Shown here: positions 34,563 to 47,019 of the stretch, piece after piece | Numbering within the stretch: the stretch's first letter is position 1 | Layout of the letters: each line of letters opens with the position of its first letter | Program-made: the position numbers and the translations under genes | Notes under the pieces: generated by a model | Told to the model about the DNA's origin: nothing | The model's input: only the letters and a program-made list of their open reading frames with translations | Database searches by the model: none | Assembly: GCA_014058105.1 (NCBI GenBank) | Contig: JACGCM010002669.1 | Coordinates: 310,001-374,000 of the forward strand | Reading direction: 5' to 3' | From: Kingdonia uniflora | Lineage: Eukaryota > Streptophyta > Magnoliopsida > Ranunculales > Circaeasteraceae | Length of the DNA: 64,000 bases

Positions 34563-35251
34563 TGTAGTAGCCTACTCGCAACCTTCCAGCACTAGTTGAA
34601 TACTCGAAGGCTGCATCGAAGCCTACCTAGAGACTCGAAGCCCAACTAGACATCAACTAAGTTCAAGAAGTATTCCGACTTCAATCGAATGTCCGAAGAC
34701 GTTATAGTCAAAGTCGAAGAAAGATGGCCAGCACCAGAATTCAGCATCAGTAATAGAGAGACTTTGACCATGTTAATACATGGTCGAAGACAGATACATC
34801 TGACAACCAACTCACCAGATAGAATAGTTAAACAAGGCGCCTGACAGCTACAGTGTCAAACCGACTCTGAGTACGAAATAGTTATCTCCAAAGGATATAC
34901 ATATAGTTTGGCCTCCCATGGTGACTCAACCCTTTTTATATTCTATAAATCGGAGGGAGGAGGCACTATGAAGAGGTTAGAAAATTTCTCCCAAAAAGCC
35001 CTACAAGATCACCTTCGAATACCCCGTAACTCATTCCTTCTTCGACCTATCTACTAACTCGATATATATAACATCAATCATTCAAAATCCTCGCTAGAGG
35101 TCGTAGAGTAACCCATTCTAGGACTCCACACAAGTATATTATTTCCGTAATATAGGTTATTATTATCTTACATACTAGTTTAAACCCCAGGACGAAGATA
35201 ACCCCGTGGTGTAAGATCTAGTTTCCCCTCTTACGAAACTTGGCTCCTATA
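34563..35251 (+). repeat. Tat-like element 5' LTR
   Basis: It begins TGTAGTAGCCTACTCGC and ends with ACTTGGCTCCTATA. Its partner is 53139-53829. The 3' end is TA rather than the usual CA in both copies, so the outer boundary rests on the ATACA TSD. Confidence 0.85.
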
Positions 35252-35267
35252 TTTGGCATCGTCTGTG
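35252..35267 (+). other. Tat-like element primer-binding site
   Basis: TTTGGCATCGTCTGTG immediately follows the 5' LTR. It resembles the TTGGCGCCGTCTGTG primer site of several plant gypsy elements, with two differences. Confidence 0.6.
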
Positions 35268-35327
35268 CTACACCCACCCTACACCTTTCCTTTTTTCTCT
35301 CCCCCCCCCCCCTTTTAGCTTTCCTCA

Positions 35328-36664
35328 ATGGCCCCCACTCTTTGCTCAACCTCCGCCATCGTCGGCAACTCCGGCGATGGAGTAGCTACTCAGCTTGCCC
35401 TCATAAGCCAACAATTTTCTCAGGCCGAGGAACACCACAACAATCAGTTACGCATTGAGCGTAAAGAACACTGCCAAGAACTCGAGCCTGAACGACAGCG
35501 CCATTTAGACGACTTTGACCGGCAACACCGCGTTCTGGACGAGTTACGCCTTACCGTTCAAGAGCTTCAACAAGGTCATGCCCACGATGCTCCTCAGCTC
35601 TTTCGATTACTCACCCCCTCGTATATTTCGGCCTGTGCCCGGCTTGGTCCCCAGCCCCAACTCGAAGTCCCCCCGGTCCACCTTGGCGCCGAGGGTGCTT
35701 CCACCGCCATACCTACTGGCTCAATCTATCTTGGTGTCCCCGTTACGAAGGATTCCTCTAATTCTAGACTTTGTACTTCTTGCCACCCCACACAGTGACC
35801 TGTTCGAGAATGCCTTGGCGAGCGCAGTGCCGAACATACCCCATACCATGACCTCGCCACCCTCGACCCCAGCGATCACCTCCTCATCCTGCTTATCTTA
35901 CATAGTATGAACTCGATCAAAAAATCCATGCTGCTATTCATGTTAGCGCGAACCCCATAATGAACTCCTAGAGTTGGTTAAACAACCCCATCTGTCCCAA
36001 ACTCCTCGCGGTCGAAGTACCTCCAAATTTCCATACCCCTAAAATCAACAAATATCACAATACCGACCCTTAATCTCATGCCCACGAATTCCAAAATGCT
36101 TTAAGTATGTACTCTACAGCAAACCAGATCCTGTGTCGTATGTTTCCCACCAGTCTCACTGATAGCCCACTCAAATGGTACCACAGCCTCCCTAATGGCT
36201 CTATCCAAAGTTTTGAACAACTGTCTAACCTTTTTATCGCCTAGTCTACCTTTAACATAGGCCGTGAGGTCTAAGTCGACACTCTCTTCAACTTTTGTAA
36301 ATACCCTAATGAAACGCCTGAAGTTTTTACCAAGCGGTTTCTAGATGAGTCGCATAAAGTTGAAAACCTCGACTGTTCAAACGCCGTTCTCGCATACTCT
36401 AATGCTCTGCCTGATCATATATGTGTCAAGGAGTACATCGTGCTTCATAAACCACGAACCCTTGAGGAGATATTTTCTAAGGTTAACGGATACATCGACC
36501 TCAAACGCCTCTGCGAATCTAATCGCCAAGGGAAAACCTTGACCCCCAACCATTACAAACCTCGACCATCTACTACGCCCATAGTCGCTTACATCTTACA
36601 GGAGACCGAGAGACACAAACGCCCTCAATTCGATGTTACCTCTTCTGAAATCCACAAAAAATGA
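35328..36664 (+). pseudogene. Tat-like element gag remnant
   Basis: The N-terminal frame 35328-35798 (MAPTLCSTSAIVGNSGDG...) has a coiled-coil-like, Glu/Gln/Arg-rich part (IERKEHCQELEPERQRHLDD). The capsid-like block is in another frame near 36090-36260 (FQNALSMYSTANQILCRMF, SPLKWYHSLPNGSIQSFEQL), as in plant gypsy gag. Its end includes HKPRTLEEIFSKVNGYIDL (36450-36510). A 12-base C-run stands at 35301-35312, just before the start. Multiple frameshifts and stops make it non-functional. Confidence 0.75.
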
Positions 36665-37189
36665 CCCATGTCGGTCCTACCAAAACTCACTGCCCCCATC
36701 AGTACCCTTCTCACTCAAATACAGGCCGACCCTATCTGGCGTACCCCCTTCCCCATCGAGGTCAGGAAAAATAAGCCTTACTGCCAAATCACAACTATAA
36801 TTGCCACCCTTCCAATAAATGTTATGCTATGCAACGATCGCTGGAGATGATTCTTAAAGCAGGTCGTCTACATCGATATGTTGTCGATCTCCCCATCTAT
36901 CTCGACGGGTCGTATCTCAAGCCTCAACCCGCTCCGACTACCAACCCAGCCGAGGTACATATTTTCCAACTCTACCTCATCGAAGTCAATAACATCGACA
37001 GTGGCCACACTTGAAGCAAGCGCAAAAATGTGTCAAAGAGTACTGTAAGGTTACCTATCAAGAGAAGCTACCCATCATAGTACCAGAATCTAGCCAACAC
37101 CCTTGACCCGAAGGAATATCCTTCATCGATTGCAATACTTCTCATGTTCGTTTCCCCCACTCGGACCCCTTGGTCATTATGATTTAGGT

Positions 37190-37440
37190 TGAACACCTCG
37201 TCCTCCATACCATGTTTATCGATACGGGCAGTGCGGTAGACGTACTTTTCCTCCAAACTGTTCGAGCCATACAAAAGCAGACCTCATAGCACCAGCCAAT
37301 GTTGAGCTTAAGAGCTTTAACGGCGCTACCAAAGTCGTCGTCGGTTGCCTTAGCCTCCCTGTCACCACCGGCCTAGTTACCTTCCAAACCTGCTTTTTCG
37401 TCATTGATAAGAAATCTAAATAACTAGGCATTCTAGGGCG
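37190..37440 (+). pseudogene. Tat-like element aspartic protease remnant
   Basis: The block HTMFIDTGSAVDVLFLQTV carries the DTG active-site motif (catalytic Asp near 37220). The following text is broken by stops. It sits between gag and RT as expected. Confidence 0.72.
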
Positions 37441-37839
37441 CAACCGGCTTCATGCCATGAAAAGCATACCTTTTACTTACCACCAAATACTTCGTTTTAC
37501 AACCCCTTTCAGCACATGGAACATGAAAGGCTCTCAATGCCTTGACCGCTCATGCGAGCACCCTGAGATCGATCTTACCAGAAAGCTTGCTAAACCATAG
37601 GAATTAATGCTTTTCTTTCTCCCAATACCATCAAACCCATTTAACACACCTGTCGAACATGCTGTTTACATTAAACTCGACGGTCCTGGTTAAGGTACAT
37701 TCATTGGTAGCTTTTTAGATGAGGCTGAACACCTCGAGCTCACCACTTTTCTTCAAGAAAATAAAAATGTCTTTGCCTAGACGTTCCACGAGATGCCTGG
37801 CATCGACCCACAACTGGCCTGCTATCAACTCGACCTCAT

Positions 37840-38620
37840 CCCTAAATTCACTGCGGTGAACTAGAAGAAACGTACTTTGGCCCCGAGGATTCGAGAAGTT
37901 GTAAACCTCAAGGTCAAAAAACTCCTGGCCGTGGGTTATATCAGAGAAGTCAAGTATGCCGATTAGATCACAAATATTGTAGCTGCCCCCAAGAAGAATG
38001 GAAAGATCATATCTGCGTCGACTTCACAGACCTCAATAAACACACACCGAAGAACAGTTTCCCTCTCCCGATCATTTTTGTACTTCTGGATGCTATGGCT
38101 AGCCATGAATGGTTATCTATGATGGGCGCAGCTTTCGGTTACAATCAGGTACCCCTCCACCCAGAGGACCAACTTAAAACCTCATTTATTACTGAACAAG
38201 GTCTTTACTGCTTTAACGTCATGACCTTCAGCCTTAAAAATACGGGTACCACTTATCAACATCTTATTACCACCATGTTCAAACCTTTGTTTGGTAAGTC
38301 GGTCAAAGTTTACATCGACGACATGTTATGCAAAAGCCTCTAAAAACATACCCATATACATGACCTAACTGAAATGTTCTCGATACTTCGTTCTTATAGC
38401 ATGAAGCTGAACCCAGATAAATGCCAATTTGGCTTTTCATCCAGAAAATTCTTGGGCCTTCTCATCAGCAAGCGAGGTATCGAGATCGATCTCACTCATA
38501 TCCGCGCCTTCATCGATATGTCTTCCCCTCGAACTAAAAAGGATGTCCAAAAGGTTGTTGGCAAAATAGCCGCCCTTAACCGTTTTATATCAAAATCCTC
38601 TGACCGTTGTGCTTGATTTT
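37840..38620 (+). pseudogene. Tat-like element reverse transcriptase
   Basis: Blocks in order: APRIREVVNLKVKKLL, IVAAPKKNGKI, CVDFTDLNKHTPKNSFPLP, then the frame 38095-38343 with MMGAAFGYNQVPLHPED, KTSFITEQGLYCFNVMTFSL and the catalytic YIDDM at 38311-38325. The thumb follows in 38374-38616 (MKLNPDKCQFGFSSRKFLGL, SPRTKKDVQKVVGKIAALNR). YIDD keeps both catalytic Asp residues. Stops near 37865, 37965 and 38341 break the polyprotein. Confidence 0.85.
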
Positions 38621-39100
38621 TTTTCCTCTTACGCAACCAAGGCGTCCATAAGGCCAAAAAGAAGAACAACCCCGAAGCCAATTAGATTCTTAATTGTGAA
38701 CAGGCTCTCCTCAAACTCAAAACATACCTTGGTCAACCACCCATCATCAGTACCCCCATCGAAGGCAAAATACTTTCTTTATACCTTGCAGTCACTTACA
38801 CTTCTATTTTTTTTAAGCAAAGAGAAATATTATAAAGCGCCTATCGGCGAGAGGAGGGAGGATAAATAGAGCTTACAAGGTTAGTAGCCTCTATCGGCTC
38901 AAAACAAGCAAAATAGGGGGAAGATGGACCCCGGGTGGCTAAACAATACGCCTCAAAATTACAACTACGATCAATATGTTCAAAACGGAAATTAACAAAA
39001 CAATTAGATAGGGGTCGCAAATCTGGAGTGAATGTGAGGGCCCCTCAGGTCAGGTCATCGGATCGGTCGCTGAAGGCTCTGACCAACCTCTGGCAGTCAA

Positions 39101-42100
39101 TCAGCAGAAGAACTCTAGACAGACCACACCGCTGAGCTTCCTCAAGCCCTTAATCACTGCGATCGCTTCTGCCTTTTCCGGATCAGTTGCTCGAGCATGC
39201 CCGTAGCCTGCACAAAGAACAGATCTAAGATGGTTTCTAATAGTAAACCCCGTCCTGCTTAGGTTAGCCTGGGTTGTCCAGGAGGCGTCCACCTGGATGA
39301 TGTGCCACCCCTCCTGGACTATGGGCGGGAGGTTTGGGGGCGGGCGGGAGCGATGGACGGGCACTGGGAGATCATTGAGACGTAGGTGTTTGGCGTACTT
39401 CACTATTTCTTTTGGGTTTTGGCTGTTTTGTTCAAAAACAAGAAGGTTCCTACTCGTCCAAATGGCATACATAATGGAACAAAAATTTCTACAATTCAAA
39501 GAGATGTTAGAACCATTGCGAGAAAGCAGAAAGCATCTATAGAAAATATCCAGTAAGGAATCTGAATAGGTCGTGAGATAAAATTCAATGTTGAGGTCAG
39601 ATTCATACTAGATGTCTCTGATCTTTGGACAGAAGAAAAGTGCATGAGCTGTTGTCTCCATTTCGGTGCCGCACCGGGGGCAGTTTGTGTCTCAGTCCTC
39701 ATTGCCATGCCAGAAGTTAAATTTTGTCGGGATGCCATTCTGGATCGCTTTCCAGAGGAACAATTGGAGACGGAAAGGTACCTGTAACTTTCAAATAAAA
39801 TCCCAGGACATACCAGAACGGTTTGCGAGGAAAGGGTCTAGAGTTCTACTGGTGGTTGGTGGGGTAGTGTGGTTGTGAAAAGAATTCACAGTGAGGATGC
39901 CATTCTTTTCCGGAGTCCACCTAAGGGTATCTTTTGTAGAATATTTGCTAAGGGGAATGGAGATAATACGGTGTGTAATGTCCGGGTGAATGTGGCTGAG
40001 GATGAGATGCGTTTTCCAGGTCCTGCTCTCAGGCCAGATAAGGTCCACTACTCTGGTTGCGGCCTGGGATAGATGGTGAGGCCCCGCAGGGCGGCTGAAA
40101 CAGATTTCCAGAATCCATGGATCGAGCCAATAATCAACTCTTTCCCCATTTCCTATATGCCCGCTTAGCTCTGGCCAGATGTTATTTCTGGCTTTTAGCA
40201 CACCTTTCCAGATCCAGGAGTCGCTGGGTTGAGCCGTGGCAAGCATCGGGGAGACTTTCAGAGAATATTTGGCCTTTAAGTTGTAAGCCCAGAGTTTGTC
40301 TGGCTCTTTAATAAGACGCCAGAAGAGTTTCACAAACAAGGCCTGATTGTGAGAGAGAGCAGCACGAATGCCCAACCCGCCAGTCATTCTACTTTTGCAT
40401 ATGGATTTCCACTTGACTAAGCGTTTTTTAGGGTTGCCTTCTTTGTTAACGCCCCAGAAGAATCTAGCGTTCAGGTGTCGAGCTGGTTGCACGTCATTTT
40501 TGGAAGGGGAAAGATGGACATGAGGAAGGTGGGAATTGTTAAGTTAACGACTTTAATAAGAGTGAGTCTGCCGGCTTGGGAAAGAAATTTTTGCTTTCCA
40601 TCCTTCAATCCGGGTTGAGACTCGGGAGATGATGTCTTGAAAGTTGAGGTTCTTAGCTCTGTCAAAAAATAGGGGAGCTCCCAGGTATTTATCTCCGAAT
40701 TTGTCCTTTTTAATGTGGAGAAGTCTTTGGATAAGCTTATGATAGCGGTGGTGACTGTTCTTGCTGAAGAGGATGCAGGATTTATCAAAGTTGATCTTTT
40801 TCCCAGATACTTGGGTAAACGTGTTCAGGGCTTCCTTGATGGTGCCAGCTTCAGCGAGGTCGGCTCTACAGAAGACGAAGCTATCGTCAGCAAAAAAGAG
40901 GTGGGAAATGGGGGTACTGCCTCTGGCCATTTTGATCCCATGAATCTCTCCCTTCTTCTCCTTATGAATGAGAATATAGGACAGAACCTCCGAACATATA
41001 AGGAACAGAGTAGGGGAGAGGGGATCGCCTTGTTGAATGCCTCTTCTAGGTTTAAGGAAACCGTACGGCGATCCATTAAGGTTGAAAGATAGCGCAGTAG
41101 TGCTGATACATTGCTATATCCAGTTGCACCATTTGTCGCAGAAGCCCATGACGTGTAGGGTGTCGTCAAGGATGGACCATTCCACTCGGTCGAAGGCCTT
41201 ACTAAGGTCAAGCTTAATGGCCATGTTGCTGGATTTTCCTTTCTTCTTCTTAAGAGCAGAGAGGATCTGTTGAGCCAAAATGATATTGTCGAAGATTTAG
41301 CGCCTGGGGATGAAAGCGTTCTGCGTAGGAGAGATAAGCTTGTGCAGCAAAGGTTTTAGCCTGTTGGCCAAGATCTTAGTAATGATCTTAAGCTTGACGT
41401 TGCAAAGGCTGATAGGTCTGAAATGCCCGGGCTTCTCCAAGTTTTTCTGCTTGGGAATGAGGGTAATATTTGTGTGGTTGAATTCAGTGAGCAAGTTCCC
41501 AGTCTGGAAAAAGGCCACTATGGCTTCTAGGAGGTCATACTTAACAGTGTCCCATGATTTTTGGTAGAAGAGGTGGGTGAAACCGTCTGGACCAGGAGAT
41601 TTGTGGGGGTTCATTGAGAAGAGAGCTACTTTCATTTCCTCCATTGTGGGGTCAAGGGTGAGGTTGATATTATCGTCATAAGTGACAAGAGTTTCCACGA
41701 TATCCAAATCCTCAATTTTTATGGGGAACGTAGAAGGGGTGAAAATATCTCTGTAATGATTCACAATGGTATCTCCGATGTCTTTTCTCTCTTGCCCCCA
41801 AGTGCCGTCAGCCTTCCTAATACGCCTGATAGTGTTAGAGCGTCTGTGGCTGAGAGTGGAAAGGTGGAAGAATTTTGTATTTCTGTCTCCACATTAGAGC
41901 CAGGTTTTGCGAGATTTTTCGTGCCAAAGGGACTCCTCTTTGTCGAGGAGGCTATTCAGGTGGCGCTGAAGCTCCAGCTCAGAGTAGAATTTCTTGTCCG
42001 AGTACGGCTTCTTTTGAACATTAACAATCTGGTTACGGAGCTGCTGTATTTTTTGCGGCTGGAAGTTGAATTCCTGTTTGTTCCAGGTACTGAGCTTCTG

Positions 42101-42973
42101 CTTTGTATGTCTAAGCTTTTTGCATAAGCAAAGCGGCCGGGATCCTGTCTGGACAGTTTCCCAGGCACCGTTGATGATGGTCTAGTAGTTTTCGTGCATA
42201 ATCCAAATCGAGAGAAAGCAAAATTGCTTGGAAAGGTCAAACTTGGGGGGTTTGGTGTTAAGGACAATCGGGCCGTGGTCAGAGCCTATGATGGGCAGGT
42301 TGTGAAGAGTGGCATCAGGAAAGAGGGTGCTCCAGAGAACGGAGACGAGGGTTCAGTCAAGCCGTTGCTTAGTCAGATCATGCCCTTTATGTTTGTTCGT
42401 CCAAGTAAAAGGTACCCCCGTGTATCTTAGGTCAATCAAAGCTGAATTGAAGATGAAGTCCCTGAGAGGGTTCTGGCGGTAAGGATCGAACGCAATTTTT
42501 CCGCTTTTCTCCTTTGGGCAGGTGATACAGTTAAGATCACCAATGACCATCCAGGGAATATGAATGTTGGGGGCCATGGCGCTGATAGCTTCCCAGTACT
42601 GGTTCCTGTTCTGATGCTCAGGCGGGCCATAAGTAAAAGAGCAAAGCCAGTGAGTGTGTTCGGAGTTTGAGATCTGCGATGGAGCTTGAGAAAGAATGAG
42701 GGCATCGATCCCTCTAGGTGATGAGGAAAGAATCGCAAGGCTGATATGAGGGCCCCAGGCGAGCCAAAGCCCACCTCCCAGAGAGAGAGTAACATTAATG
42801 GTGTGAGTGTGTGTGAGACCCAAAGAGGAGAGAGATTTGAGAGAGTCCGGGTTGGAAGCTTTAGTTTTAGAAAGGAAAATAATGTTGGGGTGGAACTTCT
42901 TGGAGTGAGCACGAAGCTCTCTATGGGTGGATGGCTTGTTGGTCCCCCTGCAGTTCCAAGAGAGAATAATCAT
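39101..42973 (-). pseudogene. LINE ORF2: endonuclease, reverse transcriptase, RNase H
   Basis: It starts MIILSWNCRGTNKPS. The endonuclease runs 42973-42353, with GGLWLAWG and MVIGDLNCI; the usual catalytic Glu in the FLxETK block is Lys here (FLSKTKA). A stop follows KQRLD, where Arg is expected. The linker block GDRNTKFFHLSTLSHRRSN comes before RT. RT blocks: PHKSPGPDGF, FRPISLCNVKLKIITKILA, KLDLSKAFDRVEWS and the catalytic HLFFADDSFVF near 40900. A zf-RVT-like region lies at about 39500-40490 and the C-terminal RNase H at 39101-39499 (IQVDASW, KAEAIAVIKGL). ORF2 would reverse-transcribe its RNA at a nicked target. Confidence 0.87.
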
Positions 42974-43461
42974 TGATAACTAAGGGCCGGTGTCGGGACC
43001 GCTTCCGGTTTATTGAGATTCATGGGCTGAGGATTCTGAGAGTGGTCAGATTGTTGTGAGGTTTTGGGGAGAATACTTCGATTGAGGAGTGGAAGTTGGT
43101 CAATTGTGGCAGATATTTTTCTGGGCTTATGCCGTTTTGTAATATAATACCTCTCACCCCAGAGCTTGGTCTGATACGTGACCGCAGTGAGTAGGTTTCG
43201 AGCGTACTTGACAAACTTACGCCTCAACTTTGGTATGTCCAGAGCGGGTCCTACTGCCTGGTGGTTTCCAGTCCGAGAGTTCCTATGCATCGTACTATCT
43301 TTAAATTTGCTCTATGCTCTCCGGATCCAAACAAGAGGGGCCCGAGAGGAGGTGATTTTCATGATATAAGTGGTTCGGGCCGCTGGAGTCTTGGGCTTAT
43401 GATGTTTTTCGTGTGGTGTGTGGTTAAGTGTACAAGAAGGAGTGAGATTCCAATACGTGGG

Positions 43462-45691
43462 TCATGTCTGTGACCAACTCGTCTTGGTGTGAGGAGTGTG
43501 TGTATGTAAGTGGGCTGAGAGCTCTGTATGGTCATTATGTACATACTTCATTTTAGTTTTAATAGTTCGTTTAGTACGCCTCCTACTATAGACAAAGGAT
43601 TTCATGGGATAATAAACATTTGTCACGAAGTTGCATGCATGATCAGTAGCTAAAGCGTTGTCGAATAGGTGCTTGTGTGTGCTAAGTGGGAACCGAGTAA
43701 TGTTACGTACATTGGCAGGGCCGGTGTGTTCCTCGCTTTCGTCGTCTGTGATGATGTTGTCCCGTTTCCGTTTGTTTGTTCCTTGTTTGCATTGTTGGAG
43801 GCTGTGACTAAGGCCATCATTTGTTTCCGCGTCCGAGAAAATCACTTCTTGGTCTGGTGTATGCCACCCTTCGTTATCCCGCCACCCCTCACTTTCTGAT
43901 GTCGAGAAACTTACCTCGAACAGTTCCGTTTCTTCCTCTGAAGGTGAGTTTGAATTTGGGGTCACTCCCGTATTACGAATAGAACTGTTCTTTGTTAAGT
44001 TTGAGAGGTTGTGCTTTTGCTGTCCCTCTTGTTGTTTGGTATGGGTTGGCCTGATCGGGGTGAGCTTAAGGATATTGATGCAGTTTGGTTTCGGAGGACT
44101 ATGTGTAAGGTCAATAATCATCGAGCAAATAGGAGCTTGGCTGGGGATTTTATTATTCTCTAAAGTAACTTCAAAGTTGAAGAGTTTTGGTGTCCAATTC
44201 TTGGATTGGGCTTTTGCTGAAACACTTGGACTATGACCCAAAAGAGACTTAAGATGTGAGCCGGGAGATATCTTGGGCCTGGTCCCAGATGGGTTTGAGT
44301 GCTGCCCAAAAGAAAGCCCAAGTGTCATACTGACATCTGCCCCCCTGAGGTAAGATTTTTGAATTGATGTGGAGGGTCCCGTAACTGCTTTTCCTTTATT
44401 GCTGGCTGACGTGATGGGTCCCATGTCTGGCAATTCATTAATGTTGTAATCAGCCCCAGTCTTGGTCCAATCATTTTGACCATTTGGCATAAGAAGCTTC
44501 TCTAAGAAGTTGCTTTGGTCAGCTGACTTGTGTCTTTGGTTAACTACTTGGTTATACCCCTCTGACATGCAGAACACCCGATTTTATGGGATACATTCGT
44601 TGGGGTGGCGTGAATGACCAAGGTAATTGTTCATGTTCTTTGTACCGTTCATTCCGGCCACCATGCCTTCCCTGAAACTCTCACCTGTATTAGGGAAGTA
44701 GTTCAGTTTATGTCCCTCTCAATGAGACCACTGGTTTAGTTGTTCAATAGCTTGACGAATGATCTGTCCAACGCTGTCAGCTCCACCGTTGTCTTGCGGG
44801 TAATTTGTGTCGGCCGGTGTTGTTTGGGTGGGGACGTTGTTTTTGATAGTTTCCTGCCTCTCTAGAGTGCCCAACTGGTTGTAGAATGGTGTATTTCTCA
44901 GCGGGTTAACTTGTGTGTGGCTCCCATGCGAGAAAACATAGGTTTCCTCGGTGTTTTTTCGGTGTCTCTCTTGCTTCAAACTTTGATATTTGGAATAAAA
45001 GTTAAGAGAATGCGAATGACTCCGCAAACAGGGCAAAACCCTTCAAGGCGTTCATACTTTATTATGATTCTGGCTTCGCCGTAATTGCCCGGTCGATTAA
45101 TAGGAATGGTCTGGATAAGCAGTTTATCAGTGAAAAGGTTTACGAGGATCCTAACAATGCTCGCTTTTGGTGTCTCAGCCGCTCCAGGTTGTAATCGGCT
45201 CGAACAAATTCTCCGATTTTGCTGCCAATTATCTGGAATGTGGCATTGTCTAGCAAACAACAAGGAAGTCCGTAAATTTGCACCCTGCATAAATATCGTG
45301 GAAAAATCATCTCTGATTGGTGTAGAAACAGATCGAACGGTTGTTGTAAAATGGAGAATCCAAACACATTCGTTGATGGATTACCAAGGATTGTGTTGTA
45401 GTCCTCCCGGTTTTGAAAATTTACAGTGAACACTTTTAAGCTTTGTTCAAAAGTTATGGGAGGTATAGTATTTATGAGTTTGCTCCATTCCTTCTTTATG
45501 CCTTCCAGGATCACCTTTTCTTTCAGGGTTGGGGAGATAGAACGGAAAGCCAAAGCATACTTCCACTTTTGTTGGAGACAGTCCCATTGTGAGTGATCGA
45601 AGCTTAAACTTGACACCAGGTCGTGCGTAATACATTTCCTTAGCTGTTCAGCCAAATCGTTTTCCTTTGTATTCGAGCTTTCGGCGCCCAT
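43462..45691 (-). pseudogene. LINE ORF1 (DUF4283/zinc-knuckle type)
   Basis: I chose MGAESSNTKENDLAEQL at 45691 as the start because the longer frame reaches into the flanking TSD. The DUF4283-like region spans about residues 20-180 (LKVFTVNFQNREDY, RVQIYGLPCCLL). A frameshift near 45150-45290 moves to ANLRTSLLFARQ..., then PKASIVRILVNLF and YERLEGFCPVCG, a degenerate knuckle that keeps CX2C only. The C-terminal tail (44577-43462) is Ser/Thr/Asn-rich and hydrophilic. ORF1 proteins bind the LINE RNA. The stretch 42974-43461 (frame 42970-43290) has no clear domain. Confidence 0.72.
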
Positions 45692-46317
45692 GTTGTTGTA
45701 TCTGTTGGGTTGTTTGAGAATTCCTGGGATACCAAGGTGCAAACCTTGGCCGGATAACAGTGGAAGATTAGGGTTTGGGCTTGATTGATTATGGAGATGG
45801 TGGGAGATTGATTGAGAGATGAAAGCGGGGAGGAGAGAGGGCAGAGCGAAAAAGGGGTAAGGGGTAAGGGGTGTGTCCAGAACTACTTTTTCACAACACT
45901 GACACTTCAATTAGCTCGGTGCTTATTCGACTCAAATCCAGTATCAAGAAACCCGTATACTTTATCTGCAAAACTCTGACACCTGTCGAGACTCGATATA
46001 CCAAGCTCGAGCAATTGCTCCTTACACTCGTCTACACTGCACGAAAGCTCAAACCATAATATTTGGCTCACCCTATTATGTTATCACCAGCTACCCCCTT
46101 CGAGGGATCCTCAGCAAAAAAAAAAAATCTAGACGGGTACAACAATGGTCTGTTTATCTTGGTAAACACGATAGCACTTTCGGGAAACATATATCTTAAA
46201 AAGGCCAAGTAGTTGCTGATTTCCATGCCGACTTCCCGGTCGAGGACATCGACTGGGAAGAACATGAAGATGATCTACCAGAAGACCAGCCCGAATAGAG
46301 CGACCCTTAAAACCCAA

Positions 46318-46700
46318 CACGGGTTGGTATTTATTTACTGATGGATCCGCTGGACCTAACGGTTCGGGGATTGGTATTGTTCTGGTCACCCCTTCCAATG
46401 ACTGAATCAAAAAGGCTGTCAAGCTAAACTTGGAATGTTCTAATAATGAGGCCGAATATGAAGCTTTGATACATGGCATCGATCTCGCCCTTGAACTTGG
46501 TTTTCCCAAACTTGCAGTATTTACTGATTCTCAGCTTGTTCAGAGATAGTATACCGGTAAAAATCAGGCCAACGGTTGCATGGCTGAGTATGTTGCACTT
46601 GTCCGCCAGCACATGGATCGTTTCCATGAAAAAATTTCCACTACACATTACCCTCGAGGTGAAAATAGGCATGTCGATTCCCTCGCCTACATTGCAACCA
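46318..46700 (+). pseudogene. Tat-like element second (archaeal-type) RNase H
   Basis: Blocks: YLFTDGSAGPNGSGIGIVLV, CSNNEAEYEALIHGIDLALE (46436-46500) and FPKLAVFTDSQLVQR, followed by MAEYVALVRQHMDRF and THYPRGENRHVDSLAYIAT. The TDGS, NEAEYEAL and TDSQL motifs carry the catalytic D, E and D. Stops stand at about 46404 and 46549. This domain, next to the ordinary RNase H, is a hallmark of the Tat lineage. Confidence 0.82.
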
Positions 46701-47019
46701 TGTTATGGCAGTCCGAATCTCGAACACTCCATATCAAAGTACTCGAATGCCCAAGTATCGACCAGATGGAAGTCAATGCCGTCAATGCTGGGGGCGAGAG
46801 TCTCGATCCCGAGGAATGGCGAACACCCTTCATTGCTTATTTCTATAGTTCTACCCTCGCGGAAGATCCCAATGCCAAACGTTCATTACTAGAAAATTAC
46901 CGCTGATTCACCATTCTCAAAGGCGGACTACAACACAAATCCCTAAACGGCGTACACCTCTACTGCATCTCTCAAAATGAAGCCACTACCATACTTACCG
47001 AACTCCACGAAGTTAACTG

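Larger units (their letters stand above)
38807..45898 (-). mobile_element. L1-type LINE inserted in the Tat-like element
   Basis: The 12-bp flanks CTTACACTTCTA (38795-38806) and CTGACACTTCAA (45899-45910) match at 10 of 12 positions and form the TSD. On the minus strand it ends in a short A-run (8 T on plus, 38807-38814). The interior has ORF1 with a DUF4283-like part, then ORF2 with APE endonuclease, RT and a C-terminal RNase H, as in plant L1 elements. It is about 7.1 kb, close to full length. Several stops and frameshifts mean it is not active. Confidence 0.88.
38680..46080 (+). pseudogene. Tat-like element first RNase H, split by the LINE
   Basis: The left part reads ALLKLKTYLGQPPIISTPI then GKILSLYLAVTYTS, ending at the LINE insertion. 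The right part resumes at 45899-45910 with TSISSVLIRLKSSIKKPVYF, ICKTLTPVETRYTKLEQLL and TARKLKPY, ending near 46080. The two halves are continuous in frame if the LINE and one TSD copy are left out, which confirms the insertion. Confidence 0.8.

Noticed and set aside
40715..42127. Plus-strand ORFs across the LINE (also 43669-43899, 44009-44236, 45085-45429)
   Set aside because: They are antisense shadows of LINE ORF2 and ORF1, where the minus strand has clear motifs.
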